A stretch of 47,953 nucleotides of DNA from an uncultured Bacteroidales bacterium (GTDB lineage: Bacteria; Bacteroidota; Bacteroidia; Bacteroidales; P3): contig CALGCG010000034.1 of assembly GCA_937884485.1 (NCBI GenBank), positions 1 through 47,953 on the forward strand, given 5' to 3'. Under the pieces are notes generated by a model. The model worked only from the letters and a program-made list of their open reading frames with translations, searched no databases and was not told the origin of the DNA. Positions 7,667-16,066 of this stretch are shown piece after piece. The first letter of the stretch is position 1. Every line of letters starts with the position of its first letter. The position numbers and the translations under genes are program-made.

Positions 7667-8125
7667 ATGAACCGCGAACAAGACCATCTGCAGTCCCTTG
7701 GCCACAAGGCCGAGATACCGACCGACTACAACCCCGCCGTGCTCGAGGCCTTCGAGAACCGCCACCAGGAGCGCGACTACTGGGTGCAGTTCAACTGCCC
7801 CGAGTTCACCACGCTCTGTCCCATCACCGGGCAGCCCGACTTCGCCGAGCTGAAGATTATGTACATCCCCGACAAGATGATGGTGGAGAGCAAGAGCCTG
7901 AAACTCTATCTGTTCTCCTTCCGCAACCACGGCGACTTCCACGAGGACTGCGTCAATATCATCATGAACGACCTTATCCGTTTGATGGACCCGCGCTACA
8001 TCGAGGTCATAGGCCTCTTTGTCCCCCGCGGGGGCATCAGCATCCACCCCTACGCCAACTACGGCCGTCCCGGCACGCGCTACGAGGAGCTGGCCGAACA
8101 CCGCCTGCGCAACTACCAGATATGA
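7667..8125 (+). CDS. queF: NADPH-dependent preQ0 reductase
   Basis: QueF reduces the nitrile of preQ0 to the amine preQ1 with two NADPH. The nucleophile Cys51 and the general acid Asp58 lie in TTLCPITGQPDFAEL, and the QueF motif ESKSLKLYLFSFRNHGDFHE begins at Glu74. Length 152 marks the short, single-domain (YkvM) type. Completing preQ1 synthesis in this operon explains why the operon is under a preQ1 sensor. The stop overlaps the next start codon. Confidence 0.96.
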   Translation: MNREQDHLQSLGHKAEIPTDYNPAVLEAFENRHQERDYWVQFNCPEFTTLCPITGQPDFAELKIMYIPDKMMVESKSLKLYLFSFRNHGDFHEDCVNIIMNDLIRLMDPRYIEVIGLFVPRGGISIHPYANYGRPGTRYEELAEHRLRNYQI

Positions 8126-8970
8126 TGAAACAGATACTACTGATCAACGACGTTGTCGGCCACAGCCACGTGGGCATGGTGGCCATGCTGCCCATACTGA
8201 CCTATCAGGGCCACTCCGTGTTCAACCTGCCCACGGCGCTTGTCTCCAACACCCTCGACTACGGCCGCTTCAATGTGCTCGAGACCACCGACTACATGCG
8301 CGGCACGCTGCCGGTGTGGCAACGGCTGGGTTTCCGTTTCGACGCCGTGTGCACGGGGCTGATGTTCAGCGAGGAGCAGGCCCAGCTGGTGTCGGCCTAC
8401 TGCAAGCATCTCCATGCCGACGGCACGACGGTCTTCGTGGACCCCATCATGGGCGACGGCGGACGCCTCTACAACGGCATGGGGCAGCGCCAGGTGGAGC
8501 TGATGCGCGAGATGGTCTCCGTGGCCGACCTCACCTTCCCCAACTACACCGAGGCCTGTTACCTGGCCGATGTTCCTTTCCGTGCTGACGGCATGACGTG
8601 GGACGAGGCCTGCCAGCTGCTCGACGCCATCGCCGCCCTCGGCGCCCGGTCGGTGGTGATCACCAGTGCCTGTGTCGACGGGCAGAAATGCGTCATTGGG
8701 CGTCGCAGCGAAGAGTCGGTGCAGGGCTTCCGCCAGAAGATTGACGAGGGGCCTTATTTCCGCCTCGACTACGAGGAGATACCCTTGGCCTTCCACGGCA
8801 CTGGCGATATCTTCTCCGCCGTGCTCATCGGCCACCTGATGAATGGCGACCCCTTGCGGGCCAGCACCCAGACGGCCATGAGCGTCGTCAGCCGCCTCAT
8901 CGACCGCAACCGCGACCAGAAGGACCTCTGTCTGGGTATCCCGATAGAGAAGTGTTTGGATTTATTATAG
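8122..8970 (+). CDS. Pyridoxal/pyridoxamine kinase (PdxY-like)
   Basis: A 282-residue ribokinase-fold kinase that would phosphorylate B6 vitamers (pyridoxal, pyridoxamine) with ATP. Features: ILLINDVVGHSHVGMVAMLP at the N-terminus, FVDPIMGDGGRLY in the middle (substrate side), NYTEACYLADVPF and the anion-hole/catalytic motif FHGTGDIFSAVLIG near 231, where Asp is the base. Similar bacteroidetal genes are named pyridoxamine kinase. It overlaps queF by 4 nt, so it would also fall under the preQ1 riboswitch if no other promoter exists; no functional link to queuosine is known. The end overlaps the convergent gene by 6 nt. Confidence 0.88.
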   Translation: MMKQILLINDVVGHSHVGMVAMLPILTYQGHSVFNLPTALVSNTLDYGRFNVLETTDYMRGTLPVWQRLGFRFDAVCTGLMFSEEQAQLVSAYCKHLHADGTTVFVDPIMGDGGRLYNGMGQRQVELMREMVSVADLTFPNYTEACYLADVPFRADGMTWDEACQLLDAIAALGARSVVITSACVDGQKCVIGRRSEESVQGFRQKIDEGPYFRLDYEEIPLAFHGTGDIFSAVLIGHLMNGDPLRASTQTAMSVVSRLIDRNRDQKDLCLGIPIEKCLDLL

Positions 8971-9573
8971 TTCCACCTGTACGCCGAAGCTAAAGCGGGT
9001 GTTGAGGTCCAGGCTCCAGTCTGGGTCGATAAGGCGGTTGTAGGTGCGGCCGAAATAGAAACTGCCGAAGTCGAAGCTGGCGGAGAGGGCTACGTGGCGC
9101 GAGAGGCTGTAGGTGTACCGCAGTCCGCCCCAGAAGTTGTCGGCCTCGGCCTCGCCGAAGTCGAAGCCCAGGCGCAGCGTCATGTCGAGGCCCATTTCGT
9201 GGCGGAAGCGGTAGGGGATGATGTGGAACTGTGCCGTGACGCCCCAGCCCACTTCGTAGCCGTTGGTGACAAATATCCATTGCAGGCTCTGCCCGTTCCC
9301 AATTTCCTGTCCGCCGCTGCTCATGGCGTTGGCGCCCACCAGGTTGGCGTATAGGCCCACCTCCCAGTGTTGCCAAAGGCGGTAGTTCACAGCCAGGCTC
9401 ACGCTGCGGTTGGGACGGTTGGTCAGCACGCCGGAGCCGAGCTGCAGCACGCTGGTGGCGGTAAGCTGGGTCGAGGCGTCGACCGCAATGTTGATACGGT
9501 GCCAGTCGAACCCTTGGGCCATGGCCATATTGCCCATCAATACTATCAGTCCTGTTAGAAATATCTTTTTCAT
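8965..9573 (-). CDS. Small outer-membrane beta-barrel protein
   Basis: 202 residues with a signal peptide (cleaved after MAMAQ, about residue 20). The rest alternates polar and hydrophobic/aromatic residues in strands such as SVSLAVNYRLWQHWEVGLYAN and LRYTYSLSRHVALSASFDFG, and it ends FSFGVQVEL with a hydrophobic C-terminus, all typical of an 8-stranded outer-membrane barrel. It is the last gene of the minus-strand unit headed by the ECF sigma factor gene and is 18 nt after the larger barrel-like protein. Function unknown. Confidence 0.7.
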   Translation of the reverse strand: MKKIFLTGLIVLMGNMAMAQGFDWHRINIAVDASTQLTATSVLQLGSGVLTNRPNRSVSLAVNYRLWQHWEVGLYANLVGANAMSSGGQEIGNGQSLQWIFVTNGYEVGWGVTAQFHIIPYRFRHEMGLDMTLRLGFDFGEAEADNFWGGLRYTYSLSRHVALSASFDFGSFYFGRTYNRLIDPDWSLDLNTRFSFGVQVEL

Positions 9574-9591
9574 ATACTTATACTGTTTGAA

Positions 9592-10923
9592 TCAATAATT
9601 GAAACTTATGCCCAGGCAGAGGGGGTACACCTTGGTGTCGAGGGTGGGGAGGTCGTCCTTGCGGGCGGTGCGGAAGAGGGGCGTCAGCGACCCTTGGACG
9701 AAGAATGACAGGCGGTTCCAGCCGATGTCCAGCCTCAGGTCGAGGCGGAAGCGGTTCCAGATGTCGCCGATGGTGTCGTTCAGGATGTCTATGCGTCCGT
9801 TCTCGGCCTCGGGGCCTTCGGTCCAGGTGCACTGGCTTCGCATGAAAGAACCGATGGTGGAGAGCTGTATGGCGGGCCTGAGCTCGGCGCTGATGCGCAA
9901 GCCGCGGTAGTCGAGGCGGCGGTGCCACTCCACCCGCAGGGGCAGGCTGATGGGAATGACCTGCAGGGTGCTGCGCCATACGCGCTTCTGTCCGGCATAG
10001 TAGGGCTTGTTGTAGTAGGCAGGCTCGTCGACGGGGCCGAAGTGGGTGAGGCCCGTGGCGGGGTCGACAGTGGTGCTCATCAGGCGGGGGAAGATGTAGA
10101 CCTCAGAGGTAAAACCTATACCCACGCCGAAGTCCCAATGCTTCAGCCGGAGGAAGTTCCATCCGAGACGGAGGTCGTAGCAGCCCAGGGAGGCCGTGGG
10201 GTTCATCTGGTAGTCGTCCATGGCCACCGCCGTGCCGCCGAGGGGACGCTGCGACCATCCGCTTATGCCGATGCCCACGCCGCCGAACAGGCGATGGATG
10301 GTGGGCGAGAGGTTGAGTTGGAAGGCTTCCTCCTGGTCCTCCACGCCCATCTGCTCCGTGCGGCTCTCGCCTTTGACGATGCGGGTGAGGTCGTCGCTCT
10401 CGATGCCTCTGTGGCGCAGGGTGGCGAAGTCGTCGCTTTTCACCCATGCCTGCTGGGCCTCGACGGGCTGCAGCAACAGCAGGGTGCTGTGGCCGCGGGC
10501 TTCGAGGACGAGCATCTCCAGGTGCAGGGTGTCGTGGCTGGGATTGGAGAGCCACAGGCGGCTGTCGTCGTAGCTGTTCAGGTAGAGACGCTGCGAGGTG
10601 GTGTGGATGTCGATGCCGTTCAGGTAGGGAAAGCTGGCGGGAATGTCGAGCACACCGCCGCTGACGGTCATGCTTTTCAACGGCTGCCGCAACGAGTCGG
10701 CCTGCGACAGGCTGCCGTTGACGGTGGTCTGGATGTAGTCCGTGGTGTCGGGTATGACGGTGACGTTGTGCAGGCCGTAGACGTTCACCGTGTTGATGCT
10801 CTGGAGGAGGTCTTGGCGCAACACCAGGGTTTGCTGCCCTTGCGCCGCTGCTCCGAAGGCAAGACCAAAGAGCATCGCAAAGAGGCCAATGGCTGCCAGT
10901 AGGGGTTTCTTATCGTGTTTCAT
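9592..10923 (-). CDS. Exported protein, adhesin-like N-terminus plus beta-barrel
   Basis: 443 residues from the ATG at 10923, chosen because it gives a signal peptide (KKPLLAAIGLFAMLFGLAFGAAAQ); the frame is open further upstream but codes no sensible N-terminus. Residues about 30-190 are strand-rich (INTVNVYGLHNVTVIPDTTD, MTVSGGVLDIPA) and recall GIN-type adhesin-head domains; this is only a resemblance. From about 215 the protein reads as outer-membrane barrel strands (GGVGIGISGWSQRPLG, LRLGWNFLRLKHWDFGVGIGF) and ends CLGISFNY. Third gene of the sigma/anti-sigma unit, so it is a plausible regulon target. Confidence 0.65.
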   Translation of the reverse strand: MKHDKKPLLAAIGLFAMLFGLAFGAAAQGQQTLVLRQDLLQSINTVNVYGLHNVTVIPDTTDYIQTTVNGSLSQADSLRQPLKSMTVSGGVLDIPASFPYLNGIDIHTTSQRLYLNSYDDSRLWLSNPSHDTLHLEMLVLEARGHSTLLLLQPVEAQQAWVKSDDFATLRHRGIESDDLTRIVKGESRTEQMGVEDQEEAFQLNLSPTIHRLFGGVGIGISGWSQRPLGGTAVAMDDYQMNPTASLGCYDLRLGWNFLRLKHWDFGVGIGFTSEVYIFPRLMSTTVDPATGLTHFGPVDEPAYYNKPYYAGQKRVWRSTLQVIPISLPLRVEWHRRLDYRGLRISAELRPAIQLSTIGSFMRSQCTWTEGPEAENGRIDILNDTIGDIWNRFRLDLRLDIGWNRLSFFVQGSLTPLFRTARKDDLPTLDTKVYPLCLGISFNY

Positions 10924-10948
10924 GTTGCATGGTTTTTCGGGTTCATGT

Positions 10949-11581
10949 TCAGTTGTTGCTTGCCGTGAGGGCTTCAAGCCAAGGATTGGTAGCCAGACGT
11001 GCATCGTTGATCACTGGTGGGACGGTCACCGTTGGCTCGGGGCGTGAAGGTTCGGGAATCTCCTCCAGCGTGTCCTGAGGGGGAATGGGGCTGGCTTGCG
11101 GAACGACTTCCTCGGCCAGCAGAGGGGCTTCGGCGGGGAGTTCTTGGGGGCGGTAGGGTTTATGGGCTTTATGGGTTTTATAGGGCTCATAGGGCTTATA
11201 AGTCTTATAGGTTGTATCGGTCTTGGCCTCTTGCGGCTCTGCGGCAACGGCGGGTTCCGGCTGGGCCTGGGCCACCATCGGGCCGGCCTCGTTGGGCTTG
11301 CGGTTCAGTACCAGCAGGGTGGTGCCGGCCAGCACCATCAGTGCTACGGCCGCCGCCACGCGCCACCAGGCGAAGCCCTCGTGCTCCTTCTTCAGCAGAC
11401 GCTCCTTGCCAGGCAGGATGGCCACCACGGGCGTCACCTTCACTCCGGCCACCTCCTCCATCTCCTCCCGCAGTTCGGGGTGCTGTTCCAGGAAGGCCTC
11501 CACGGCCTCGCGCTCCTCGCGCGTCAGTGCGCCGTCGGCATAGCGCATCAGCCATCCTTCGTAGTTTTCCATTGTTATCAT
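10949..11581 (-). CDS. Anti-sigma-factor-like single-pass membrane protein
   Basis: 210 residues. It starts MITMENYEGWLMRYADGALT, with a short acidic cytoplasmic N-terminal region (EEREAVEAFLEQHPELREEMEE) as in small zinc-less anti-sigma factors. One membrane segment lies at about 89-107 (VAAAVALMVLAGTTLLVL), followed by a Pro/Glu-rich periplasmic tail that contains a three-residue repeat (K-T-Y, K-P-Y, K-T-H, K-A-H). No FecR domain is present. The start overlaps the sigma factor stop (ATGA), which argues for coupled translation and a cognate pair. A start at 11572 is possible. Confidence 0.72.
   Translation of the reverse strand: MITMENYEGWLMRYADGALTREEREAVEAFLEQHPELREEMEEVAGVKVTPVVAILPGKERLLKKEHEGFAWWRVAAAVALMVLAGTTLLVLNRKPNEAGPMVAQAQPEPAVAAEPQEAKTDTTYKTYKPYEPYKTHKAHKPYRPQELPAEAPLLAEEVVPQASPIPPQDTLEEIPEPSRPEPTVTVPPVINDARLATNPWLEALTASNN
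11161..11214. repeat. Six 9-bp tandem repeats in coding sequence
   Basis: Six consecutive 9-bp units (TATGGGCTT, TATGGGTTT, TATAGGGCT, CATAGGGCT, TATAAGTCT, TATAGGTTG). Being three codons long they stay in frame and give the K-x-Y/H triplets in the periplasmic tail of the anti-sigma-like protein. Base composition is far lower in GC than the surrounding gene. Confidence 0.85.
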
Positions 11582-12051
11582 CGGTAATCCTCCAGTTGTT
11601 TCTTTAATTGTTTGCGTGCGCGGAACAGGTAGACGCCCACCTGCTGCTCGCTGAGGCCTGTCATCTGGGCCATCTCCGCGTATTCGTATCCCTCCAGGTC
11701 GCGCAGCAGCACCAGCATGCGCTGCTGCTCCGACAGGGTGGCCAGGGCATGGGCCAGGGCGTCCTTCAGTTCGAAGTTCTCGTGCTGCCGGTATTCGTTT
11801 TCCTGCGCCACTTGCGCGTTCCGCACCACCTCTTCGTGGCGGTGCATGTCCACCAGCCGCCGGTAGAGCGCCCGGATGAGCCATCCCCTGACCCCTTCGC
11901 TCTCCACCTCGCTGCGACGTTCCCAAAGGTCGGCGAAGACATCCTGCACGGCATCCTCGGCAGCGGCGCTGAGGTTGGCGTAGCGCAGCGCGAAGCGGTA
12001 GAGGTCGTCGCCCAGGTGGCGTACACAGTGGTTATATTCCTTGGTGGTCAT
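11578..12051 (-). CDS. ECF-family RNA polymerase sigma factor
   Basis: A 157-residue sigma-70 family member with regions 2 and 4 only. Region 2 runs from about 10 to 75 (LYRFALRYANLSAAAEDAVQ, DVFADLWERRSEV, GWLIRALYRRLVDMHR). Region 4 is about 105-155 with the helix-turn-helix LEGYEYAEMAQMTGLSEQQV followed by YLFRARKQLKKQL. The start at 12051 (MTTKEYNHCV) is preferred to 12060. It is the first gene of a four-gene minus-strand unit with an anti-sigma-like protein and two outer-membrane proteins, the usual layout for an envelope-sensing ECF system. No TAnnTTTG element is obvious upstream, so it may transcribe its own operon. Confidence 0.93.
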   Translation of the reverse strand: MTTKEYNHCVRHLGDDLYRFALRYANLSAAAEDAVQDVFADLWERRSEVESEGVRGWLIRALYRRLVDMHRHEEVVRNAQVAQENEYRQHENFELKDALAHALATLSEQQRMLVLLRDLEGYEYAEMAQMTGLSEQQVGVYLFRARKQLKKQLEDYR

Positions 12052-12176
12052 TCTGCACAATATACGTTCACCCCTGCCCGTTTATTACACCCTGTCGAAA
12101 AAAAACTTTTCATACACCACGGACCCCCTTTCGTACACCCAGCAGGCGCCGGCTTTGGCGGCATTGTTTTTTTACG

Positions 12177-12184
12177 TAATTTTG
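12177..12184 (+). promoter_or_regulatory. -7 promoter element (TAATTTTG) for the 12207 lipoprotein
   Basis: TAATTTTGC fits TAnnTTTG and lies 22 nt before the ATG. The 8-bp palindrome TTACGTAA (12172-12179) overlaps it. Confidence 0.7.
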
Positions 12185-12206
12185 CAGCCGAAAAGATAAA
12201 AGAAAC

Positions 12207-13136
12207 ATGAAACGTACAGTCCTTTTTCTGCTTGCAGCCCTGGCCCTGGCGTCCTGCTCCGGCGGCGACGAGCCCGTCCGCGCCATCTACCATTGGAAGA
12301 CCACCTACAACCCCACGACGTACGAGCAGCAGTGGCTCCGCGACCATCGCGTGCAGCGGCTCTACCTGCGCCTGTTCGACGTCGACGCCTGCGGCTACAG
12401 CCGCGAAGACGGCAACGCCGCCCCCATCGCCACCACGCGCTTCCTTCAGCCCCTGCCGGACGGTATGGAGGTCATCCCCGTGGTCTACATCACCAACGAG
12501 GCCATGGCCCAGATGAACATCCACCTCGTGGCCGCCCTCCTGGCCGAGAGAGTGGAGAAGATGGCCGAGTGCAACGGCTTCGAGCTGACGGAACTGCAGG
12601 TGGACTGCGACTGGACCGGTCGCACCAGGCAGGCATACTACCGTTTCTGCGACGTCCTGCGCTCCATCCTCCACGAGAAGAACGTCCGCCTCTCCTCCAC
12701 CGTGCGTCTGCACCAGGTGGACACCACCCTGGCCGACCTCCCCGTCGACGGCCGTGTGCTGATGGTCTACAACACCGGCGACCTGCGCTCGCCGCAGACC
12801 GCCAACTCCATCCTCGACTACTCCGACGTCAAACCCTACCTGCGTCGCATCGACGCCTCCATGCTCGACAGCATGGACTTCGCCTGGCCCGTCTTCGGCT
12901 GGGGCGTGGCCTTCGATGCCAACGGGCGGTTCCAGCGGCTGGTGCCCTCCTCGGCCTTGGATGCCGACACCTCCTCCGCCAGCCTCCGCGAGGAGTGGGG
13001 TCGCGTGGACGACATCCAGCGCGTGCAACGCCGTCTCCCTGCCCGCGGCCGCCACACCACCATCCTCTATCACCTCGATTCCCTCAACCTTTCAAAATAC
13101 ACCTACGATGAAATCGAAACCATCTATTCCCGTTAG
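12207..13136 (+). CDS. Lipoprotein of unknown function
   Basis: 309 residues. The N-terminus MKRTVLFLLAALALASCSGG has a lipobox with the lipidated Cys at 17. The mature part begins IYHWKTTYNPT and includes VQRLYLRLFDVD, VIPVVYITNEAM and LTELQVDCDWTGRTRQAYY, a strand-helix alternation with acidic residues at strand ends that recalls TIM-barrel glycoside-hydrolase-like proteins. I cannot assign catalytic residues with confidence. It overlaps the next gene by 29 nt, so the two are cotranscribed and probably act together in the envelope. Confidence 0.7.
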   Translation: MKRTVLFLLAALALASCSGGDEPVRAIYHWKTTYNPTTYEQQWLRDHRVQRLYLRLFDVDACGYSREDGNAAPIATTRFLQPLPDGMEVIPVVYITNEAMAQMNIHLVAALLAERVEKMAECNGFELTELQVDCDWTGRTRQAYYRFCDVLRSILHEKNVRLSSTVRLHQVDTTLADLPVDGRVLMVYNTGDLRSPQTANSILDYSDVKPYLRRIDASMLDSMDFAWPVFGWGVAFDANGRFQRLVPSSALDADTSSASLREEWGRVDDIQRVQRRLPARGRHTTILYHLDSLNLSKYTYDEIETIYSR

Positions 13137-15507
13137 GGTTTTGTCTCGTGGCCGGGGGATTGCCCTCGGCATGGCAGTCCTCCTGCTGCTGGTCTCCCTC
13201 CGGGCTTCGGCCTGCGGCCCCGGCCCCCTGGTGGCCCCCGACGACTTCGACCTCTACCGCATCCTGCCCTACTACGCCGAGCTGCAGGAACCCGCCGACG
13301 GCCGCCGCGAGGCCAACTGCCGGGCCTGGCAGCGCTCCCTGGGTGGCACGGTGCCCCTGGAGGCCATACGCCAGGCCGTCTACGACCTCTCCCTGCGCGA
13401 CTGGCTCCTCGTGCAGCAGGGCGACGACCGCGGCAACGCCTTCTGCCAAAAGCTGCTCGCCACCCGCGACACCGCCGCCATCCAACTCCTGCTCTGGAGT
13501 AAATACTACGAGGTCTGGAGCCTCCAGATGCGCTCGCCGTGGTACTACGGCTGCGGTCTCGACGACTGCTCCTTCGACCTCGACAGAGTCCTCGCGGCCT
13601 CCACTCATTATATAGAAATGAAAAATCGGAAATACCGCGACCGCTACCTCCTCCTGGCCCTGAAATGTCTCTACCGCTCCGGGCGGGGCGAGGAGGGCAT
13701 AGCCCTGTGGCGCAAGCACAAGGGGCTGCTCCGCGGCAGCCACCTGCGCGACCAGGCCGAAGGATACTATGCCGCCTGCCTCAATCGCACGGGCCATCGC
13801 CGCGAGGCCCTCGACGTCTATTCGCGCCTGGGCGACGCCGCCTCGCTGCAACTGCTGCTGGACGACAAGGTGGAGGTCTTCGAACGCGTGCTGCGCCATC
13901 GCCCCAACTCGCCCTTCTTCCCCATGGCCCTGCAACGGGTGCTCTTCGTGGCGGAGAATTACACCACCAGTAGCGACTTCACCCCCTATTCCCTCGACAG
14001 CCTCCAGCTGCGCCGCCTGGCAAACCTCTGCCGCCTGGCCGGTAGCGACGTCAGGGTGAAGAACCAGCCCATGTGGCGCTATGCCGCCGCCTGCCTCCTC
14101 GACCGCCAGGGGCGCCGCCGCGAGGCCCTGGCACTGGTGGAGAACCTGCGCTCCGGCGACGACTTCCTCAACACCTCCATCCGAGTGCTGCGCCTCCACC
14201 TCCACGCCCGGCTGGACCCCGTCGACGACGCCTACGAGCAACGCCTGCTGCGCGACCTGCGTTGGCTCGACGCCCGCATGCAGCAGGAATGGGCCTCCGC
14301 CGACAGCGCCACGCGCTTCCGCCTGAGCCACATCGACGGCTTCGGCTACAACTACACTGTCTTCCGCACCGTCTACTCTTACGACGCCCTGCGCCGCATC
14401 GTCCTCGGCGAGGGCGGCCTCTACGACCGTTTCCGCCGAGCCGGACGCACCACCCGCGCCCTCCAGCTGGCCAACATGGCCGACAACCGCTTCCTGCAAA
14501 TCAGCGCCAACCCCATCGTGCCCCTCTGCCGCGCGGGCGGCGGCGTGCCCCTCTACGAAACCGAACTCCTCGACGCCCCGTCCTACAACGATGTCTACAG
14601 CTACTTCCCCGTCTGGACCACCGACACCCTCGCCTTCCCCGCCGTCTGGCAGCGCGGACGCTTCTACCCCGACAGCGAATACGACCGCACCGCCGCCGGC
14701 AACCAGCACTTCAACGCCCACGACTACAGTAACATCCTCTTCATCCGCGCCGACCGCCTGAAGGCCGACGAGCTGGCGGACTACTGGCAGCGCGTCGAGC
14801 ATCCCCGCAGCTCCGCGGACCGCTGGCTCAACGCCCGCGGCTACACCGACGCCGACTACTGGCGCGACATCGTGGGCACCCACCTGCTCCGCGAGCGGCG
14901 TTTCGCCGAGGCCGAACGGTGGCTCGCCAAGGTCGACCCCGGCTACCAGCACCGCCTCAACACCGAACCCTGGATGCTCCACGACCCCTTCAGCCACGAA
15001 GCCTCGCTGCTGTCAAGCAACGACGGCTACAAGCTCCGCTTCGCCCGCATCATGGCCGACATGGACAGCGTCCGCAGCAACCCCCACGCCGACCCCAACG
15101 ACCGCGCCGACGCCATGCTGCAGCTCTCCATCGGCCTGCGCAACGCCTTCAGCGGCCTCTGCTGGCCCCTGGTGGCCTACGGCTACGGCGGCTTCCACCT
15201 CTTGGACGAGGAACGCCCCTACTACGACCATCCCCTGCACGACCCCTTCTACTACCGCCCCTACATGCTGGCCGACGATGCGGCAGCGCCCTACGTCGAA
15301 CGTGCCGAAAAACAGGCTTCGCAACTGCGCAAAAAAGCCTTCGCCACCTACACCGACCCCGAACGCAAAGCGCAGGCACTGAGGCGGGTGCACGAATACA
15401 CCTACCTCATGCGGCACTTCGCCCACACCCCCACCGGTCAGGACATCGCCCGCCACTGCGACCAATGGAAGGACTACCAAGTGCCAACGGGTAACGGACT
15501 TTCATAA
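13108..15507 (+). CDS. Large exported helical-repeat protein, unknown function
   Basis: 799 residues from the ATG at 13108, which precedes a basic N-region and a hydrophobic signal segment (ALGMAVLLLLVSLRASA) with a conserved-looking CGPGP just after the cleavage site. Much of the sequence is Arg/Ala/Leu-rich helical pairs (YLLLALKCLYRSGRGEEGIALW, YYAACLNRTGHRREALDVYS), typical of TPR-like repeats. The C-terminal half has several Tyr-rich stretches (DERPYYDHPLHDPFYYRPY). The frame is open upstream to 12916 but that part overlaps the lipoprotein gene. I do not recognise the family. Probably periplasmic, partnered with the lipoprotein. Confidence 0.68.
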   Translation: MKSKPSIPVRVLSRGRGIALGMAVLLLLVSLRASACGPGPLVAPDDFDLYRILPYYAELQEPADGRREANCRAWQRSLGGTVPLEAIRQAVYDLSLRDWLLVQQGDDRGNAFCQKLLATRDTAAIQLLLWSKYYEVWSLQMRSPWYYGCGLDDCSFDLDRVLAASTHYIEMKNRKYRDRYLLLALKCLYRSGRGEEGIALWRKHKGLLRGSHLRDQAEGYYAACLNRTGHRREALDVYSRLGDAASLQLLLDDKVEVFERVLRHRPNSPFFPMALQRVLFVAENYTTSSDFTPYSLDSLQLRRLANLCRLAGSDVRVKNQPMWRYAAACLLDRQGRRREALALVENLRSGDDFLNTSIRVLRLHLHARLDPVDDAYEQRLLRDLRWLDARMQQEWASADSATRFRLSHIDGFGYNYTVFRTVYSYDALRRIVLGEGGLYDRFRRAGRTTRALQLANMADNRFLQISANPIVPLCRAGGGVPLYETELLDAPSYNDVYSYFPVWTTDTLAFPAVWQRGRFYPDSEYDRTAAGNQHFNAHDYSNILFIRADRLKADELADYWQRVEHPRSSADRWLNARGYTDADYWRDIVGTHLLRERRFAEAERWLAKVDPGYQHRLNTEPWMLHDPFSHEASLLSSNDGYKLRFARIMADMDSVRSNPHADPNDRADAMLQLSIGLRNAFSGLCWPLVAYGYGGFHLLDEERPYYDHPLHDPFYYRPYMLADDAAAPYVERAEKQASQLRKKAFATYTDPERKAQALRRVHEYTYLMRHFAHTPTGQDIARHCDQWKDYQVPTGNGLS

Positions 15508-15565
15508 AAGATGTTAAAACACCCGATTTTCGCCCATTCATCGACCTACCAAATCCTACCGTGGT

Positions 15566-15620
15566 GGGAGTTGGTAGGGAGATGGTAGGGAGTTGGTAGG
15601 GGGTTAACTGGGAGTTTGCA
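15566..15620. repeat. 11-bp tandem repeats upstream of the LytTR gene
   Basis: Units GGGAGTTGGTA, GGGAGATGGTA and GGGAGTTGGTA (15566-15598) are followed by two degenerate units (15599-15620). An inverted flank CCTACCAAATCCTACC lies at 15545-15560. LytTR proteins bind direct repeats spaced by about one or two helical turns, so these may be operators; they may equally be a satellite repeat. Confidence 0.7.
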
Positions 15621-15703
15621 CCCCACGGACTTGGGGTAAAGGGGAGTTGAAAAATGGTTGGGCGGCGATGCAATATTTGTTGAACGGCTGCGTTATTGGA
15701 AAC

Positions 15704-16066
15704 ATGAACGAATGGCTCACACTCAGCACCTCCGGCGACCTGCTGCGCATAGCGGCGGACGAGCTGGTCTATGCCGAGGCCGACGGCAACTACACCATCC
15801 TGGTGCTCGCCGACGGCGACCGGCGGTTGGTGACGCTGCAGCTGGGCCAGCTCGAGCGGATGATAGCGCAGCAGATGCCTCAGGCGTCGCAGGGCTATGT
15901 CCGTATCGGCAAGAGTTTGATTGTGAGGCTGGAGGGTGTGCGCTACGTCCATCCGGGAAAGGGGCTGCTGGAGCTGCGCAATCCAGCCGGATCCAAATAC
16001 GAACTCACGGCCTCGCGCGAAGCGTTGAAGGCCTTGAAGGAAATGTTGGAAAGGAACTTGAAATGA
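15704..16066 (+). CDS. LytTR-type DNA-binding regulator
   Basis: A stand-alone LytTR domain of about 120 residues without a receiver domain. The family pattern is visible: IAADELVYAEADGNYTIL near the N-terminus, LGQLERMI, then GYVRIGKSLIVRLEGVRYV and the closing strand KYELTASREALKALKEML. The start at 15704 (MNEWLTL) is preferred because the domain begins right after it; ATGs at 15647 and 15668 would add a tail of no evident structure. The stop overlaps the start of the next gene (ATGA), so regulator and membrane protein are made together. Repeats at 15566-15620 upstream are candidate autoregulatory sites. Confidence 0.88.
   Translation: MNEWLTLSTSGDLLRIAADELVYAEADGNYTILVLADGDRRLVTLQLGQLERMIAQQMPQASQGYVRIGKSLIVRLEGVRYVHPGKGLLELRNPAGSKYELTASREALKALKEMLERNLK

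Noticed and set aside
11582..11926. 325-residue form of the anti-sigma-like gene
   Set aside because: The extension lies in the sigma factor gene in another frame and has random Arg/Gly/Pro composition.
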